Positions 45,791 to 57,920 of a stretch of 64,000 bases of DNA are shown here, in pieces. The position numbers were made by a program, and so were the translations under genes. Source of the stretch: Craterostigma plantagineum (Eukaryota > Streptophyta > Magnoliopsida > Lamiales > Linderniaceae); the NCBI GenBank assembly GCA_027422505.1, contig JAPQWV010000051.1:310001-374000 (forward strand). Direction: 5' to 3'. The notes beneath the pieces were generated by a model. It did no database searches. It was given only the letters and a program-made list of their open reading frames with translations, and was not told the origin of the DNA. Position 1 is the stretch's first letter; each line of letters opens with the position of its first letter.

Positions 45791-47502
45791 TCGTGCTTCA
45801 ACATAATAAAATTGTTGATCATACCTATAAATGTAAATCTTTTATAGTGACTATAGTTAATTTTTGCTGTAACTCGATGTTACAAGATTCATATATATTG
45901 GAAAATACATGAGCTTGAACCCAAATGAAAACTCTCATCACATACCACATAAATGAATTATCCGCTTCTCTTCCATGGGCCCCTAACTGATTGCATGCAT
46001 TTGGTGGTTGACAACTAATGCTGGCTAGAGTGAATGGAGATTCATAACTATGATATTATTCGTTTTTAAATATGTTAACATTTTAATAGTTCAAAAAGTT
46101 GGAGTTTGATATGGACTTCCGATGCGTGCGAAACTTGCAAGTTATAAAATTTATAATACGAAATATAATCAACTACGTAGGCAAGTGCACCTATAAAAAA
46201 TAGTATAGCAATGGTGAGTATTGAGTATCGGACCCAAATGAATTATGCAATTAAAAAAACTTATATCGTAGTGACAAAGGTTGGTTGATCGTGCAAAACG
46301 TAAATTAACAATTAAACAACAAAATGGACACTAAACGCGACTCTTTTAGAACGAGCGTATTTGAGACTTCGAATCCTCCTAACTCGATAAAACCCAATAA
46401 AGATAATCCATGTAGTTTTTCCTTGTTAGTAGACTGTGAGAGTTCCTAATGCATGCAAACTATGTTTACGTAACTGGACATAACTTTCCCAATCACATAA
46501 AAAAATCTACAACTAATCCTACGAATTCGATAGCTGGGCAAGCTTCCATAACTACAAACCGTAGAACCACATTAAACATGATGAATTCTACTGTTAGATT
46601 TGACTTCGGCGGGGTGGTTCAACCTATTTCTAGCGTTGGGTTTATTCCGTTACGAATGGTCTAATCGTTCGTCCCTCTTTTCAGCGCAACCAATTTCCAA
46701 TAACCATCTTAATTACATAGACATGATCATGAAAGTAATAAAACTTCAATCACACAGACACAATTGAGGTTAATATAATTCATAAATGAATCATAATAAA
46801 GATAAGGAATACTACGACAAACTATCAAAACAAATTTTAATCTCGCTGCGGTTCATCTCATCTCAAATACAAGGATTTAGCTACTCATATAGATAAAAAA
46901 AAAACAAAGAAGAAAGAAAATAACAAAGGGGAAAACATGATACACTCCTAAAATTCGGCTCCGGTTGATTCCCACGTTCTTCGCTTGATTGGTATGTAAA
47001 TCCCTCTTTTGCGCTTAGAGATCACCAGAAGGTGTTTCTAGGGTTCTAAGATCGTCAATAGTATCATTTTATTTGTCTCCAAGGGTGGTATTATATAATA
47101 TGGCATGAGATCTTCTACTTTAGGCAAAGATTCGCGGTGATTTGGCTTAAGTTGTGCGTTCACGGCTGCGACAAAGTCAGGCCTGATAAGTGTGTCTCTG
47201 CCATCATTCACAGCCGTGGATGTCTGGGATTGGAAAATGCACCTTATGCTGCCATTCACGGCCTTAGTAGGTGGCATTCGTGGCCGCGAAACCTTCCTTC
47301 ACGGCCACTTTCATTTGATTCACGGCTGTGAACCTTCCGACTCCAAAGGGGGGCTTACTGCCGGCCTTCACGACCACACGCTCCATCGGTTAGGGCCGTG
47401 AAGGTTGTCAGCTGGTGGTGAGGCGCGTTTTGTCGGCCTTCATTTGTTTTCGCTCGTTTTCGATGTCTTGAAGGCGTACAAAGGTAAAATACGAGTAAAG
47501 TA

Positions 47503-48325
47503 TGTAGAAATTATGGGTCGGGCCTCCGGTAATTATTAACCGTTAAAGAGGCCCACGCACATGCGTCACACGGAGGATCGGTGCCCGGTATAAGCTTGAT
47601 GGGATTCCTTCTTAAAACCAATTGGTGATAAGAGGAGTTGCCCATCAAGCTTATAAACCCATTTAATTTGGCAAGCAATTTCGATGTGGGACTTTGCCAC
47701 ACACGTGATTCTCAACACTCCCCCCTCACGTGTGAGTCGGATCTCTGCCCGCTCTGATACCATGTTAAATTGAGGGTTCCAACCTAAAACCAACTGGTAT
47801 TAGGTGGAGATGCCTCTTTGATTTACATACCGAGCTAGGTGAACATTAGTTCCCGATGTGGGATAGAATTCTCAACACGCCCCCTCACGTGTGGAACTAT
47901 TCAAAGCCTAACACGTGGACATATGAAATCGGTGAGTGAAATATGCGCGATAACACGCAAATCGAACCTGCTCTGATACCATGTAGAAGTTCTGGGCCGG
48001 GCCTCCGGTAATTATTAACCGTTAAAGAGGCCCACGCACATGCGGCACACGGAGGAACCCCATCAAGCTTATACCAGAGGCCCGACCCAGAATTTCTACA
48101 TGGTATCAGAGCAGGTTCGATTTGCGTGCTATCGCGCATATTTCACTCACCGTCACCCGATTTCATATGTCCACGTGTTAGGCTTTGAATCGTTCACACG
48201 TGAGGGGGCGTGTTGAGAATTCTGTCCCACATTGGGAACTTATGTTCACCTAGCTCGGTATATACATCAAAGAGGCATCTCCACCTAATACCAATTGGTT
48301 TTAGGTTGGAACCTTCAATTTAACA
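47503..48325. mobile_element. Palindromic TRIM-like LTR element
   Basis: An 823-bp insertion absent from block 1, starting TGTAGAAATT, ending CAATTTAACA and flanked by a perfect 5-bp duplication AAGTA (47498-47502, 48326-48330). Parts: LTR on minus (47503-47717), short internal piece with a G-rich tract and primer site (47751-47762), a 115-bp LTR on minus (47763-47877), internal with primer site (47970-47981), a central fold point near 48043, primer site on plus (48101-48112), internal ending in a G-rich tract, and a 115-bp LTR on plus (48211-48325). The primer sites read TGGTATCAGAGC, complementary to initiator Met tRNA. There is no protein-coding capacity. Confidence 0.8.
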
Positions 48326-50292
48326 AAGTAAAATAAAAAAGATGCAAATAAGCTTTAAAACAACTTATAGAGACGATCATACAAAACAACGTTTATCAAC
48401 TTTCATCTTGAGCTATAGCAGAAACATGTTTGGCTTGCCTGTTTGATGTTTAAACTGAACCTACTAAAGGCGAACATTGAGCGAGTCGAGTTACCGAGCC
48501 TCATTAACTAACACCCCTAGAGTAACATGGGAAATTGGGTCGACATATATGATTCAGGTTTAAACATGTTTGTGTTGTTTTTTGACTCGATTATCCCACT
48601 CAACTAACTATGGACTTGCTATTGATGGGCTTTGCACACCACACTCCAGGATGTGGGACTAATCCAACGGGGTTTGAACCCATCCTCCAAATTGGTATGT
48701 CATAAGTTTGGCCACCAGATCATGTTCCTTGGGTATCTTTAAACGTATCATGAACCTCTTTACCGTTCCATGTAAATTCAACATGTTTAGCATACAAGGG
48801 ATAAAATCCAAAATGGTCTATGATGTTTTCTCCATTAACTAATTTAGCTCCGATGTTTCTGTGGAATTAATCTAGTCCCAATGTTGTCGGTTTTGAACAA
48901 ATTTGGTCCTTCCGTTAATGTCGCCATCATTTTGAATAAAAAAAAACGGCACGTGTCGACATGCGATTATCAGGCATCAAAATAACAAAATAAAAATAAA
49001 ATAGGAAAAAAGAAATACAAATAAATTAAAATAAAATAAAAATAGCGAGAGAATACAAAATATTAAAATAAAAATTTAAAACAAAAAAATAAAAGATAAA
49101 GAGAGAATAAAAGCACTTTAGAAAACTATAGTAGCAAACACAATCTATATAAGTAATGCAATTTTTTAAATCAAATTGATTCATATTCAAGAGTAAGCTT
49201 AATTCAACCTTTTTATTTAATAAATGTGCCATATTATTGAAGTATCTGTATAAACATATCATATATTGTCGTTTTTGGATGACAAGTAATGTATCTCAAA
49301 TTTTGGCACATATACCTCTCCTAGGCTTTTAGGTTCAGGTAAGACCTACTTTTATTTGAAAAACTATATCCTTTAATTATTTCAAGTCTAAAATAGTCTC
49401 CGATGTTTATCCTATGAACCAATTTAGTCTCCCACGTTTTGCGGGGACCAATTTAATCCCCGATGTTATCCAAAGTGAACCAAATTAGTCACTCCGTCAG
49501 TCCGAGCGTCAATTTAGACGGGCTATTTGCGTTGGCATTAGCGACGGAAAAAATATAAAAATAATAACTAAGCATTAAAATGAGAAAAAAAACAAAAAAA
49601 TAGAGTAACGAATTCAAAAAAACAAGAGGATATTTTACTAATAAATTAAATAAAAAATAAATAATAATAAAAATAAAATAAAAACTAAAATTAAAATAAA
49701 ATGATAAATTAAACATTAAAATGAGGAAAAAATCCAAAAAAAGGACAAATTCAAAAAAATAGAGTAAAATTTTTTTAAAAAAAGAGATAATATTACTATA
49801 AATTAAATAACAAAATAAATAAAAAATAAAATAAATAACTAAAATTTAAATAAAAAATGATGTATTAAACACTAAAAATGAGGAAAAATCCCAAAAAGGA
49901 AAAAAAAAATTCTAAAAACAGAGTAAAAACTTCAAAAACAAAAAACAGAATAAGACTAATAAATTAAATAAATAAATAATAATAATAATAATAATAAAGA
50001 AAACCAAAATTAAAATAATAAATGATAATTAGAAATTAAAAATGAGGAAAAATCCAAAATGCATGTGTTTTTTATCACGAGCATAGAATTATTGCCTACA
50101 CTTGAGAGTATTTCCTTGATTAAAGTTCCAAATGCACGTGTTTTTCAAGGTAGGAGGGGACAGGCAAGGCAACATATGGGGCGATAAAGATGGGCGATCG
50201 ATCTATATATATTAGGCCGGCGTAGATAGATATTAAATTGTAAACGGAATAGTCAAACTCAAGACGGATCACATTAAATAGGAAACGTGATA

Positions 50293-50524
50293 AGCGATTG
50301 AGGTGAGGCCTCAAAAGTCATGTGGATAGGAGGTCAAGGGATCGAATCTCACCTCTTACGTTTCTTTAAGAAGTCTCCATGGGCCAAAGCGCAAGACTAT
50401 TGTTGTTGGGTGGGTTTGAGACGTATCCATCTTACCCCGGGATTAGTCCCACCTCTGAAGTATGTGGCGGTTAGCCCATAGCCGGGTCGTGTGGGGATAC
50501 TTCGTGACCGTAAAAAAATAAAAA
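50293..50524 (+). mobile_element. tRNA-derived SINE, block 2 copy
   Basis: Counterpart of 36946-37171, with the flanking repeat ATAGGAAACGTGATA at about 50278-50292 and 50525-50539. It was carried by the segmental duplication, not inserted separately. Confidence 0.75.
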
Positions 50525-50782
50525 ATAGGAAACGTGATAGAGATAACAAAATTGAAGATGAAGATTTCCTTAAAGAAAAAATTAGGATGGAGCAACTATA
50601 TTTGACCGATATAAAACTCTTGTTTATCTACAATTTTCTACTGTGTGAAGCTCTAGTCAAAAGTAATTGCCGTCAGAAATAACTATAAATACGTAATTGA
50701 TATATCCCCATACTAATCCATCAATTTTCTCCACAGCTTACAAAAAAAAAGAAAACAAAAGAAAGCTAAGTAAAAAATCACG

Positions 50783-51453
50783 ATGAAGTCTTTAACAACT
50801 CTCCTCTTAATAACCCTTTCTCTCCTACCGTTATTACACTACATCCCTTCTTCCAAAGCCACCGACTTTCCGCCGTGCAACGCCCAAGACAAGGCGGTCC
50901 TTCTCAAAGTCAGAGACCACTTCGGCGGCCCAAACGGCCGACTCTCCGATTGGGACAACAACACAGATTGCTGTTCGGAATGGAGTTTCGTAGGTTGCAG
51001 CAGCAAAAGTGGAAAATCGTACGGACGCATAGACACGGTGACTTTTAGCCGTTCTTGGGACTTTCGGGCACAATACCTTCGGACTTTGGAGATCTTCCTT
51101 ACCTTAGCTTCTTCATTTTGGCCGACAACATAGGCGTTAGTGGCCCTATCCCCAAGGCATTTGGTAATCTCAAAAGGCTCTATCACATCGAACTCGACTC
51201 TAATGCCTTGACTGGGCCGATTCCTAAGGAGCTCTTACAGCTGAAGAACCTCCAAGTAGTTGATCTTTCGAACAATCAGCTGTCGGGAGAAATTCCAGCG
51301 TTGTCGTCGTCTTCGTTGGGAAAGCTTACGCAGTTCAACGTTTCGTACAATCAGCTTTGTGGGTCGATTCCTTCTGGGCTGAGCAAGTTTGGGAAGGCGA
51401 GCTTTGATCATAATAAGTGCCTCTGCGGTCCACCTTTGCGCGATTGCAAGTAA
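50783..51453 (+). pseudogene. Secreted LRR (PGIP-like) gene, copy C, one frameshift
   Basis: Same gene as copies A and B. It has the same one-G deletion as copy A (CTTGGGACTTT instead of CTTGGGGACTTT, at about 51056), so the initial frame ends at 51133 after 116 aa. The remaining LRRs and C-cap are fully open in the shifted frame up to the TAA at 51451. Only this single change separates it from a complete frame, so an assembly homopolymer error should be excluded. TATA box at 50683-50691. Confidence 0.85.
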
Positions 51454-51500
51454 TAATGCAATGGATGTGTTGTATGTATGGGGTGATGAATATTACGAAT

Positions 51501-51501
<1 letters not shown>

Positions 51502-51579
<78 letters not shown>
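51502..51579 (+). repeat. Expanded (TGA)n microsatellite in LRR copy C 3' region
   Basis: About 26 TGA/ATG units, against 6 units at the same place in copy A (38125-38142) and 7 in copy B (41303-41323). An Asp-rich open frame across it is an artefact. Confidence 0.85.
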
Positions 51580-51580
<1 letters not shown>

Positions 51581-51972
51581 TCTCTCTATGAAATAAAATA
51601 AATAAAACCCATTTTTACCCTATTAACGTGCTGTGAATTTCCGTTGTATGCGCATTCAAATAATGAAAGCTAACTTGCTTTCTTTGTGTGGCCTATCGCG
51701 AAAGGCGATAAATGACAAAGCTGAAAGGAAATATAGAGTGAATATGGACGGAAAAATCTGTGTCTATTACGATACCCAAACACCTAAATATATAGTACAG
51801 TGTGACGAGTCATTTTAGGCCGATGATTACAACACATAATGACCCTACCAAATATACATCTAATCACCCAAAATCACGGCCTTAATTACAGCCTAAATAT
51901 ATGTGCTAATACCCCCTCGAGTTGGAGCATGGGGTCTCGAATGCCCAACTTGCGAAGAAAAGTATCAAAGTG

Positions 51973-53630
51973 TCTTCTTTTCTCGCACGCGAACATTGAG
52001 TCAGTGGCCATCTTTAAGGAGAGTCTGGAGTGCTTTGCCATGCTTTCTGGACTTAGAGCCAATCATGACAAGAGTGAGCTGTTCCTGTCCAGAAGTGCGG
52101 ATCGACTGAAAGATGCTATTCAGGGTATCATGGGTTTCCCTTTGGGTAATTTACCCGTTCGCTACCTGGGTGTCCCATTGATCACCTCGCGATTGAGCAT
52201 TTCTGATTGTGCCCCACTCATCGCGTCGTTTGATCGACGTTTGGGATCTTGGACACATCAGTCTCTCTCCTACGCTGGCCGACTTCAGCTGATCAAGTCA
52301 GTCCTACTGAGTTTCCACACGTATTGGGCGGGTGTATTCTTACTCCCCAATGGAGTCTTACGTTGCATTGAGACTCGCATGCGGACTTTTCTATGGAGAG
52401 GGTCGGGAGCTAAGGTTGCTTGGGCTGATATCTGCCTACCGAGGGAGGAAGGTGGTCTAGGGCTGCGTTCGATTGAGGTGGATAACAAGGCACTGCTTAT
52501 GCACCTTCTCTGGACCCTGCTGAGTGATGATGATACTTCGATTTGGGCGACCTGGATTAGGCGGACCAGACTCCACCGTAAGTCTCTCTGGTCGGTTCAG
52601 GCGTCGGCCCGATCTTCTTGGAGTTGGAAGAAGCTACTTAAGCTTCGTCCTCTCTTCCGACCTTTGGTGGATTTTCACATCGGGAGCGGTAGGTCTTTAC
52701 GCATATGGACTGATCCGTGGTTACTTACGGGACCACTTGTGGAGTATTTTCCGCGGGGACCACAGGTGATGGGTCTCCCGATTGATTCTCGTCTGAGCAT
52801 GGTGATAGGCGAGGACGGATGGAGGTGGCCAGCCCGCTCGAGGAGGGAGTACCTCGATATTGCGCCCCTTCTTCCCCCTGTGCGCCCCGGGGAAGCTGAT
52901 TTTGTTCGTTGGAATGTTTCGGGTGATGGTCGCTTCACCACCTACTCGGCGAGGAACAGCATGCGGTTACGGAGGCCGATAGCTCCTTGGCACACGTTAC
53001 TTGGCGGCCCGATGTCGATCCCTCGGCACGACTTCATCCTATGGCTGGCCATTCGTGATAGATTGGCTACAAGGGATAAGCCGTGGATTGCTAGTGCGGC
53101 TGGTGCCTCGACGTGTCTCCTGTGCGATACACTTTCTGTTGAGACTACCACGCATTTATTTTTCGGGTGCCCATTCTCTGGTCGGTGCCTCGAGCTGTTA
53201 CAGGAAAAGTTACGTTTCGATTGGCCACACGCGAATTGGGGTACGGATATCCTTTGGGCAGCTCGTCGTTGGAAAGGTCGCCATCTATCTCATCTGGTCT
53301 TTCGGCATACACTCTCTTCATTGGTCTACCACTTATGGATGGAGCGTAACACGAGATGGCGGGAGGGTCGTCAGAAGGCACCTGAGCAACTTGTTGAGGC
53401 GATCGAAATACTTCTTTGCTTGCGTCTTTCCACGCTGTCGGGAAAGTACCAGCTGCAGGCATGCGCCATGCGGCGTGTGTGGCGTATAGCTTGGTAGTTG
53501 TCTACTGTCTTGTTTCTTTCGCTTGTTCGCTGGTAGCTTGTTACCAGTTGGGTTGCGGCATGCCGCTAACACTGTACCACTCTTTTTATTTTGTGAACAT
53601 TACCCTCGAGGGGGTCAGCCAAAAAAAAAA
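51973..53630 (+). mobile_element. 5'-truncated LINE with poly(A)
   Basis: A non-LTR retrotransposon fragment that splits the 3' end of the copia pol region. It ends in an A run (53621-53630) and is flanked by the target duplication GTATCAAAGTG (51962-51972, 53631-53641). Read without it, the copia protein continues from [15 protein letters not shown] directly to LRKLGI. The 5' truncation falls just past the RT active-site motif. Confidence 0.92.
51974..53497 (+). pseudogene. LINE ORF2 C-terminal part (RT thumb, zf-RVT)
   Basis: An open frame of about 507 codons. It starts with LLFSHANIESVAIFKESLEC, which in intact elements follows the (F/Y)ADD motif, so the catalytic Asp residues are missing. 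It continues with SGLRANHDKSELFLS, PVRYLGVPLITSRLS, RLQLIKSVLLSFHTYWAGVF and LPREEGGLGLRSIEVDNKAL, and ends with the zf-RVT zinc-binding region (HDFILWLAIRDRLATRDK, CLLCDTLSVETTTHLFFGCP). The frame has no stops although the protein cannot work, suggesting a young insertion. The N-terminal residues of the longer open frame belong to flanking copia DNA. Confidence 0.9.
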
Positions 53631-53641
53631 GTATCAAAGTG

Positions 53642-56540
53642 ACGATTGCCTAGCGCTTTGGTGAAGATATCCGCCAGCTGAGAGTGGGTGGAAACTTTAC
53701 AGGGAATAACGAAGCGCTTAACAATTTCATCACACACGAAATGACAATCAACTTCAATGTGTTTCGTGCGTTCATGAAATACTGGGTTGGAAGCGATACG
53801 AATTGCTGCTTGACTATCACAATACAACGAAATCAGTGCCGAAGGATGGACATCAAAACACCGAAGCAAAGCTTGAATCCATTTCAACTCACAGAGAGAA
53901 GAAGCCATGGCTCTATATTCGGCCTCTGCGGAAGATCGTGACACCACGTGTTGTTTCTTGGTTTTCCAAGATACTAGCGAGTTACCAAGCAAGATAAATC
54001 AACCAGATAAAGATCGTCGAGTGAGCGGGCAGCCGGCACAGTCAGAATCACACCAAGCGCGCAACTTCAAATAAGATTGGGCATCCAAAACTAAGCCTTG
54101 ACCAGGATGTCCCTTCAAGTATCGAACAACACGTAAGGCCGCATCCCAATGAGCCTGAAGAGGAGCTTGCATAAATTGCGCCAAATTGTGAACAGAATAG
54201 GATAATTCTGGCCTAGTCCCAGTGAGATAAATTAGCCGTCCGACCAAGCGACGATTAGATAATGGGTCCGGCAAAGGGGAATCGACAGCCAAAGCCAAAT
54301 GATGATTGGGTTCGAGAGGAAAACCCACGGGCTTCGTGCCAAGCAACCCGGATTCAAATATAATATCTAAAGCATACTTTCTCTGGCACAAAAATAAACC
54401 ACTAGAATTACGAGCAACTTCAATGCCCAAGAAATACTTCAGGTTCCCAAGATCCTTAATATGAAAGCAACGATTAAGATACATTTTGAACGCAACAATA
54501 GAAGAACTGTCGCTCCCTGTGATTATCAAATCATCACATAAACAAGCACGTGGAGACAAATATCATCTTTGCGATAAGAAAATAGAGAGTAATCGGAGCG
54601 AGACTGCTGAAAACCTGAGGAGGTGATAACTTTGCAAACCAACACCGTGGTGCTTGCTTCAGACCATATAGAAACCGGTGAAGACGACACACCATTCCCG
54701 GCTGTGAAGAGGAAAATCCTGGGGGAAACTTCATGTAAACTTCTTCGCGTCACCATGAAGAAATGCATTATGAACATCCATCTGGTGAAGTTCCCAATTA
54801 CGCGATGCCGCTATAGACAAAAAAATCCGAACGGTAACCATCTTGGCGACTGGAGCAAAGGTTTCCTGATAATCCAAACCTTCGATTTGACGATTACCAA
54901 GAATCACTAAACGCGCCTTGTAGCGTTCCACCGACCCATCTGAGTTGTACTTAATTTGAAAACCCATTTACATCCAATGGGCTTTTTGCCAGGTGGAAGA
55001 GTAGAAAGCGTCCAAGTTCGATTGTTTTCCAAAGCTTCGATTTCATATTTCATTGCAGCTTGCCAACGCGGATCACGCATGGCTTCGAAAAACGAACCTG
55101 GTTCATGGTTAGTGCTAACAGCAGCGAGGAATGTACGGTGAGAATCAGAAAAAGAATCATAAGAAACATGTCGTGCAAGGGGATAAGAAATACCTGACCG
55201 AGATGAGAATGCCAAGGAGCTGGGCGAGAGAGAGGGACTATCAACATATATTATTCAAAACGTAGTCCTGAAGACGCGTGGATGCCATTTTGGTGCGATG
55301 CCACGCCCAATATAACTGTATCCGTCAGTTTAGAGACGGTATCCTCCCTTTCTGCAGAACTCGAGATGGGAACGTCTGGGGTTACCTCTTGCGTCGATGT
55401 AGTAGGTGACACAGAAGGTAAATCGTCATGTGAGGAGCCTTGTGGGACTTCAGCTGGAGGAGAAAATGACTTAGAACCCATATTTTCATCATCGTCGCCA
55501 TAAAAAAAATCAGGTGGAGAACGAGAAAGCAAGGTAACTTCTACGTCAACAGATGGAAATTCAGTCTCAATAAAGATGATATCTCGTGACGTAACAAAAA
55601 CTCGTTCTTCCAAATCATAGACTCTCCAGGCCTTTTTATCATAAGGATATCCAACGAAAACACACTTGCGACTTCGTTGACAAAATTTATCTCCTCGACG
55701 GTCTTGATTGTGAACATAACATAAACATCCGAAGACTCTCAGATGGTCCAACGATGGCGAAAAACCATGTAGAAGTTCGAACGGCGTGCAATTATGTAAA
55801 ATCTTTGATGGGGTACGATTGATCAAAGCAGCTGTGAGAACACTCTCACCCCCAAATTGAAAAGGTAAACGCGCTTGAAAAAGCAAAGATCGAGCAACAT
55901 TTAAAATATGCCGGTGCTTGCGCTCTACTCTACCATTTTGCTGAGGAGTACCAATGCAAGAAGTCTCGTGCAAAATTCCGTGTTGTTTAAAATAACTTGA
56001 GAGACACGTGAATTCAGTACCATTATCGCTGCGAACGGTTTTGATAGACTTGGAGAATTGTCGTTCAGCCATTGCGATAAAATTACGTAAGGTCTGGCCC
56101 ACTTCAGTTTTATAGCTAGCAAAAATAACCACACCCCACGAGAACAATCATCAACGACTGTCAAAAAATATCGGCAACCAGAAAATGTTGGAGTTCGATA
56201 AGGGCCCCACAAATCCACATGAATAAGTTGAAAAACTGAAGTTGTCTTATTGGTATTGAGCGAAAAACTTTCTCGAGAATGTTTAGCTCTAACACAAATA
56301 TCGCAAAGACTATCATTAGACTGTGGCGATCCAACAACCGAAAGAGATCTGACCACATGAAACGATGGATGACCCGACCTTCTGTGCCACAAATCAAGAG
56401 ATGTTGCTGATTTCATAACTACCGCAGCATGCGCAATCTCAACGAAGAAGTAGAGTCCCTCTTTCAGATCATCAAACACGTAAACTGATCCGGTCATATG
56501 CCTCGTGGCTCCCGAATCAATCATCCACAATACTTACCAG
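53642..56540 (-). pseudogene. Copia pol: protease, integrase, RT, RNase H (broken)
   Basis: Order on the minus strand: protease motif WMIDSGATRHMTG; GAG-pre-integrase (DLWHRRSGHPS); integrase (LIHVDLWGPYRTPTFSGCRYF, TVVDDCSRGVW, KTVRSDNGTEFTC, TPQQNGRVERKHRHILNVAR); RT ([84 protein letters not shown]); RNase H ([40 protein letters not shown]). Several frameshifts (near 55950, 55250, 54900, 54540 and 53995) break it into pieces. The last residues lie beyond the LINE, at 51912-51960. Confidence 0.9.
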
Positions 56541-57315
56541 AGAGTTTTTCAGAAGAAATCGAAGAGTTTGGCTTCCCAGCACTCAACAGATTAACCAAGG
56601 TATTCCATTGATCAAGATTAAGGCCAGTCTGTGCGGATCGATCTTTTAGAAAGGGGATTGATTCGACGCCGATCGACGGTGCATCTGCAAAGTGCGCCGC
56701 TGCCATCCCGCCACGACGCGATCGACCTCGACCACGACTCAAACCACTGGCGCTGCCTCGCCACCATTCTGGGTAGCCATTTATCTCAAAGCAACTAGTT
56801 TCGTCATGCCCGATCTTGTTGCAGTGGCTACAAACCCGACCCGTCGCCTTCTTCTCCGGATAACCAATCAACTCGTAACACGTCGATATGTCGTGTCCGG
56901 GTTTACTACAATGTCCGTAGACTGGGATTATCTGTACGACGAGCCGATTGTTTCCCTGCCGCTTGAATCGCAAAAGCCATTGCGTCACTTCCTTCTTCCT
57001 TCGCCTTCACCATGTTGCGAACTCTTTCCTCTTGAACCATTATCGAGTAGACCCGATTCAGCCCGGGGAGAGGATCTTGTGCAAGAATATTCGATCTCGC
57101 CGTCCCATACAAATTATCATCAAGGCCGAGAAGAAACTGATGAACCTGCTCCGCTTCAATGTCTTTTGCAAGATCTTTTTCGAGACGACACACACAATGA
57201 CCACACTTACATGGGACCTGTGGGGTTGGGCCCACCACACTCCGACTGTTAGTCTGACCCCACTGTACCACCATCTAACCTTTCAGCGTGCTTCGCCCTC
57301 GCTCACACGCACCCT

Positions 57316-57390
57316 GGGCAAACTTTCCAGGGGGTCACCCATCCTAAGATTGCTTCAAGTCAAGCACGCTTAACTTCGAAGTTCTTTCGG
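57316..57390 (-). other. 5S rRNA-like segment in Cassandra 3' LTR
   Basis: On the minus strand: AAGTTAAGCGTGCTTG followed by TTAGGATGGGTGACCCCCTG, matching the C-box and 3' half of plant 5S rRNA. The 5' half is more diverged. It is part of the LTR and not a genuine 5S gene. Confidence 0.8.
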
Positions 57391-57845
57391 ATGGACTCTC
57401 GAAAAGGTAGGTCGACCTTGATGATATAAGTAGTACTATCAATTCTCTTATACGATTCTTAGCCTCACACGCCCATACATTGTCAGTCTCAGGATCCCCT
57501 CTCATTCGGGTGTCGGATCGGTTCGTCTATGTACCCCTTCGCAAGCCTGCCAGGAGCCGCTCCTTGTCTGTGCACCTCTCTTGCACCGGCGATCATTCCC
57601 CGACCTCATCGGCCACGGGCGTCACATGTCCACCAGCTTCCGCCTGGTTCGTCCCCGAACCAGCACCTTACTGCGAGAGGTTGTGCTCTGATACCACCTG
57701 TAACATCCCGTCCCATACCGGGTGTCACTGTAGCATCCGTCTCTTCCGGGACTAGTGGGGTTGGGCCCACCACTCTCCACTGTTAGTCTGACCCCACTGT
57801 ACCACCATTTAACATTTCAGCGTGCTTCGTCCTCACTCACAAGCA

Positions 57846-57920
57846 CCCTGGGCAAACTTCCCAGGGGGTCACCCATCCTAATATTGCTTCAAGTCAAGCA
57901 CGCTTAACTTCGAAGTTCTT
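57846..57920 (-). other. 5S rRNA-like segment in Cassandra 5' LTR
   Basis: Second copy of the 5S-like domain, with AAGTTAAGCGTGCTTG and ATTAGGATGGGTGACCCCCT on the minus strand. The internal control region could still allow pol III binding; this is inference. Confidence 0.8.

Larger units (their letters stand above)
45797..51716 (+). repeat. Segmental duplication, block 2 (first part)
   Basis: Direct copy of block 1 beginning at the same TTCAACATAATAAAATTG point. It is interrupted by the TRIM composite at 47503-48325 and cut at 51721 by a copia element; the block resumes at 58537-59111. It contains the gypsy-like relic (46090-47495), the A-rich region (48830-50050), a SINE and LRR copy C. 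Confidence 0.85.

Noticed and set aside
51389..51601. Open frame with a long Asp run
   Set aside because: It is the translation of the TGA microsatellite downstream of LRR copy C in a wrong frame.
52675..53572. Several minus-strand and alternative-frame ORFs
   Set aside because: Shadows of the LINE ORF2 fragment.
57316..57920. Genuine 5S rRNA genes
   Set aside because: Only the 3' half is well conserved and both copies lie inside long direct repeats with a primer site between them, so they are Cassandra LTR domains.
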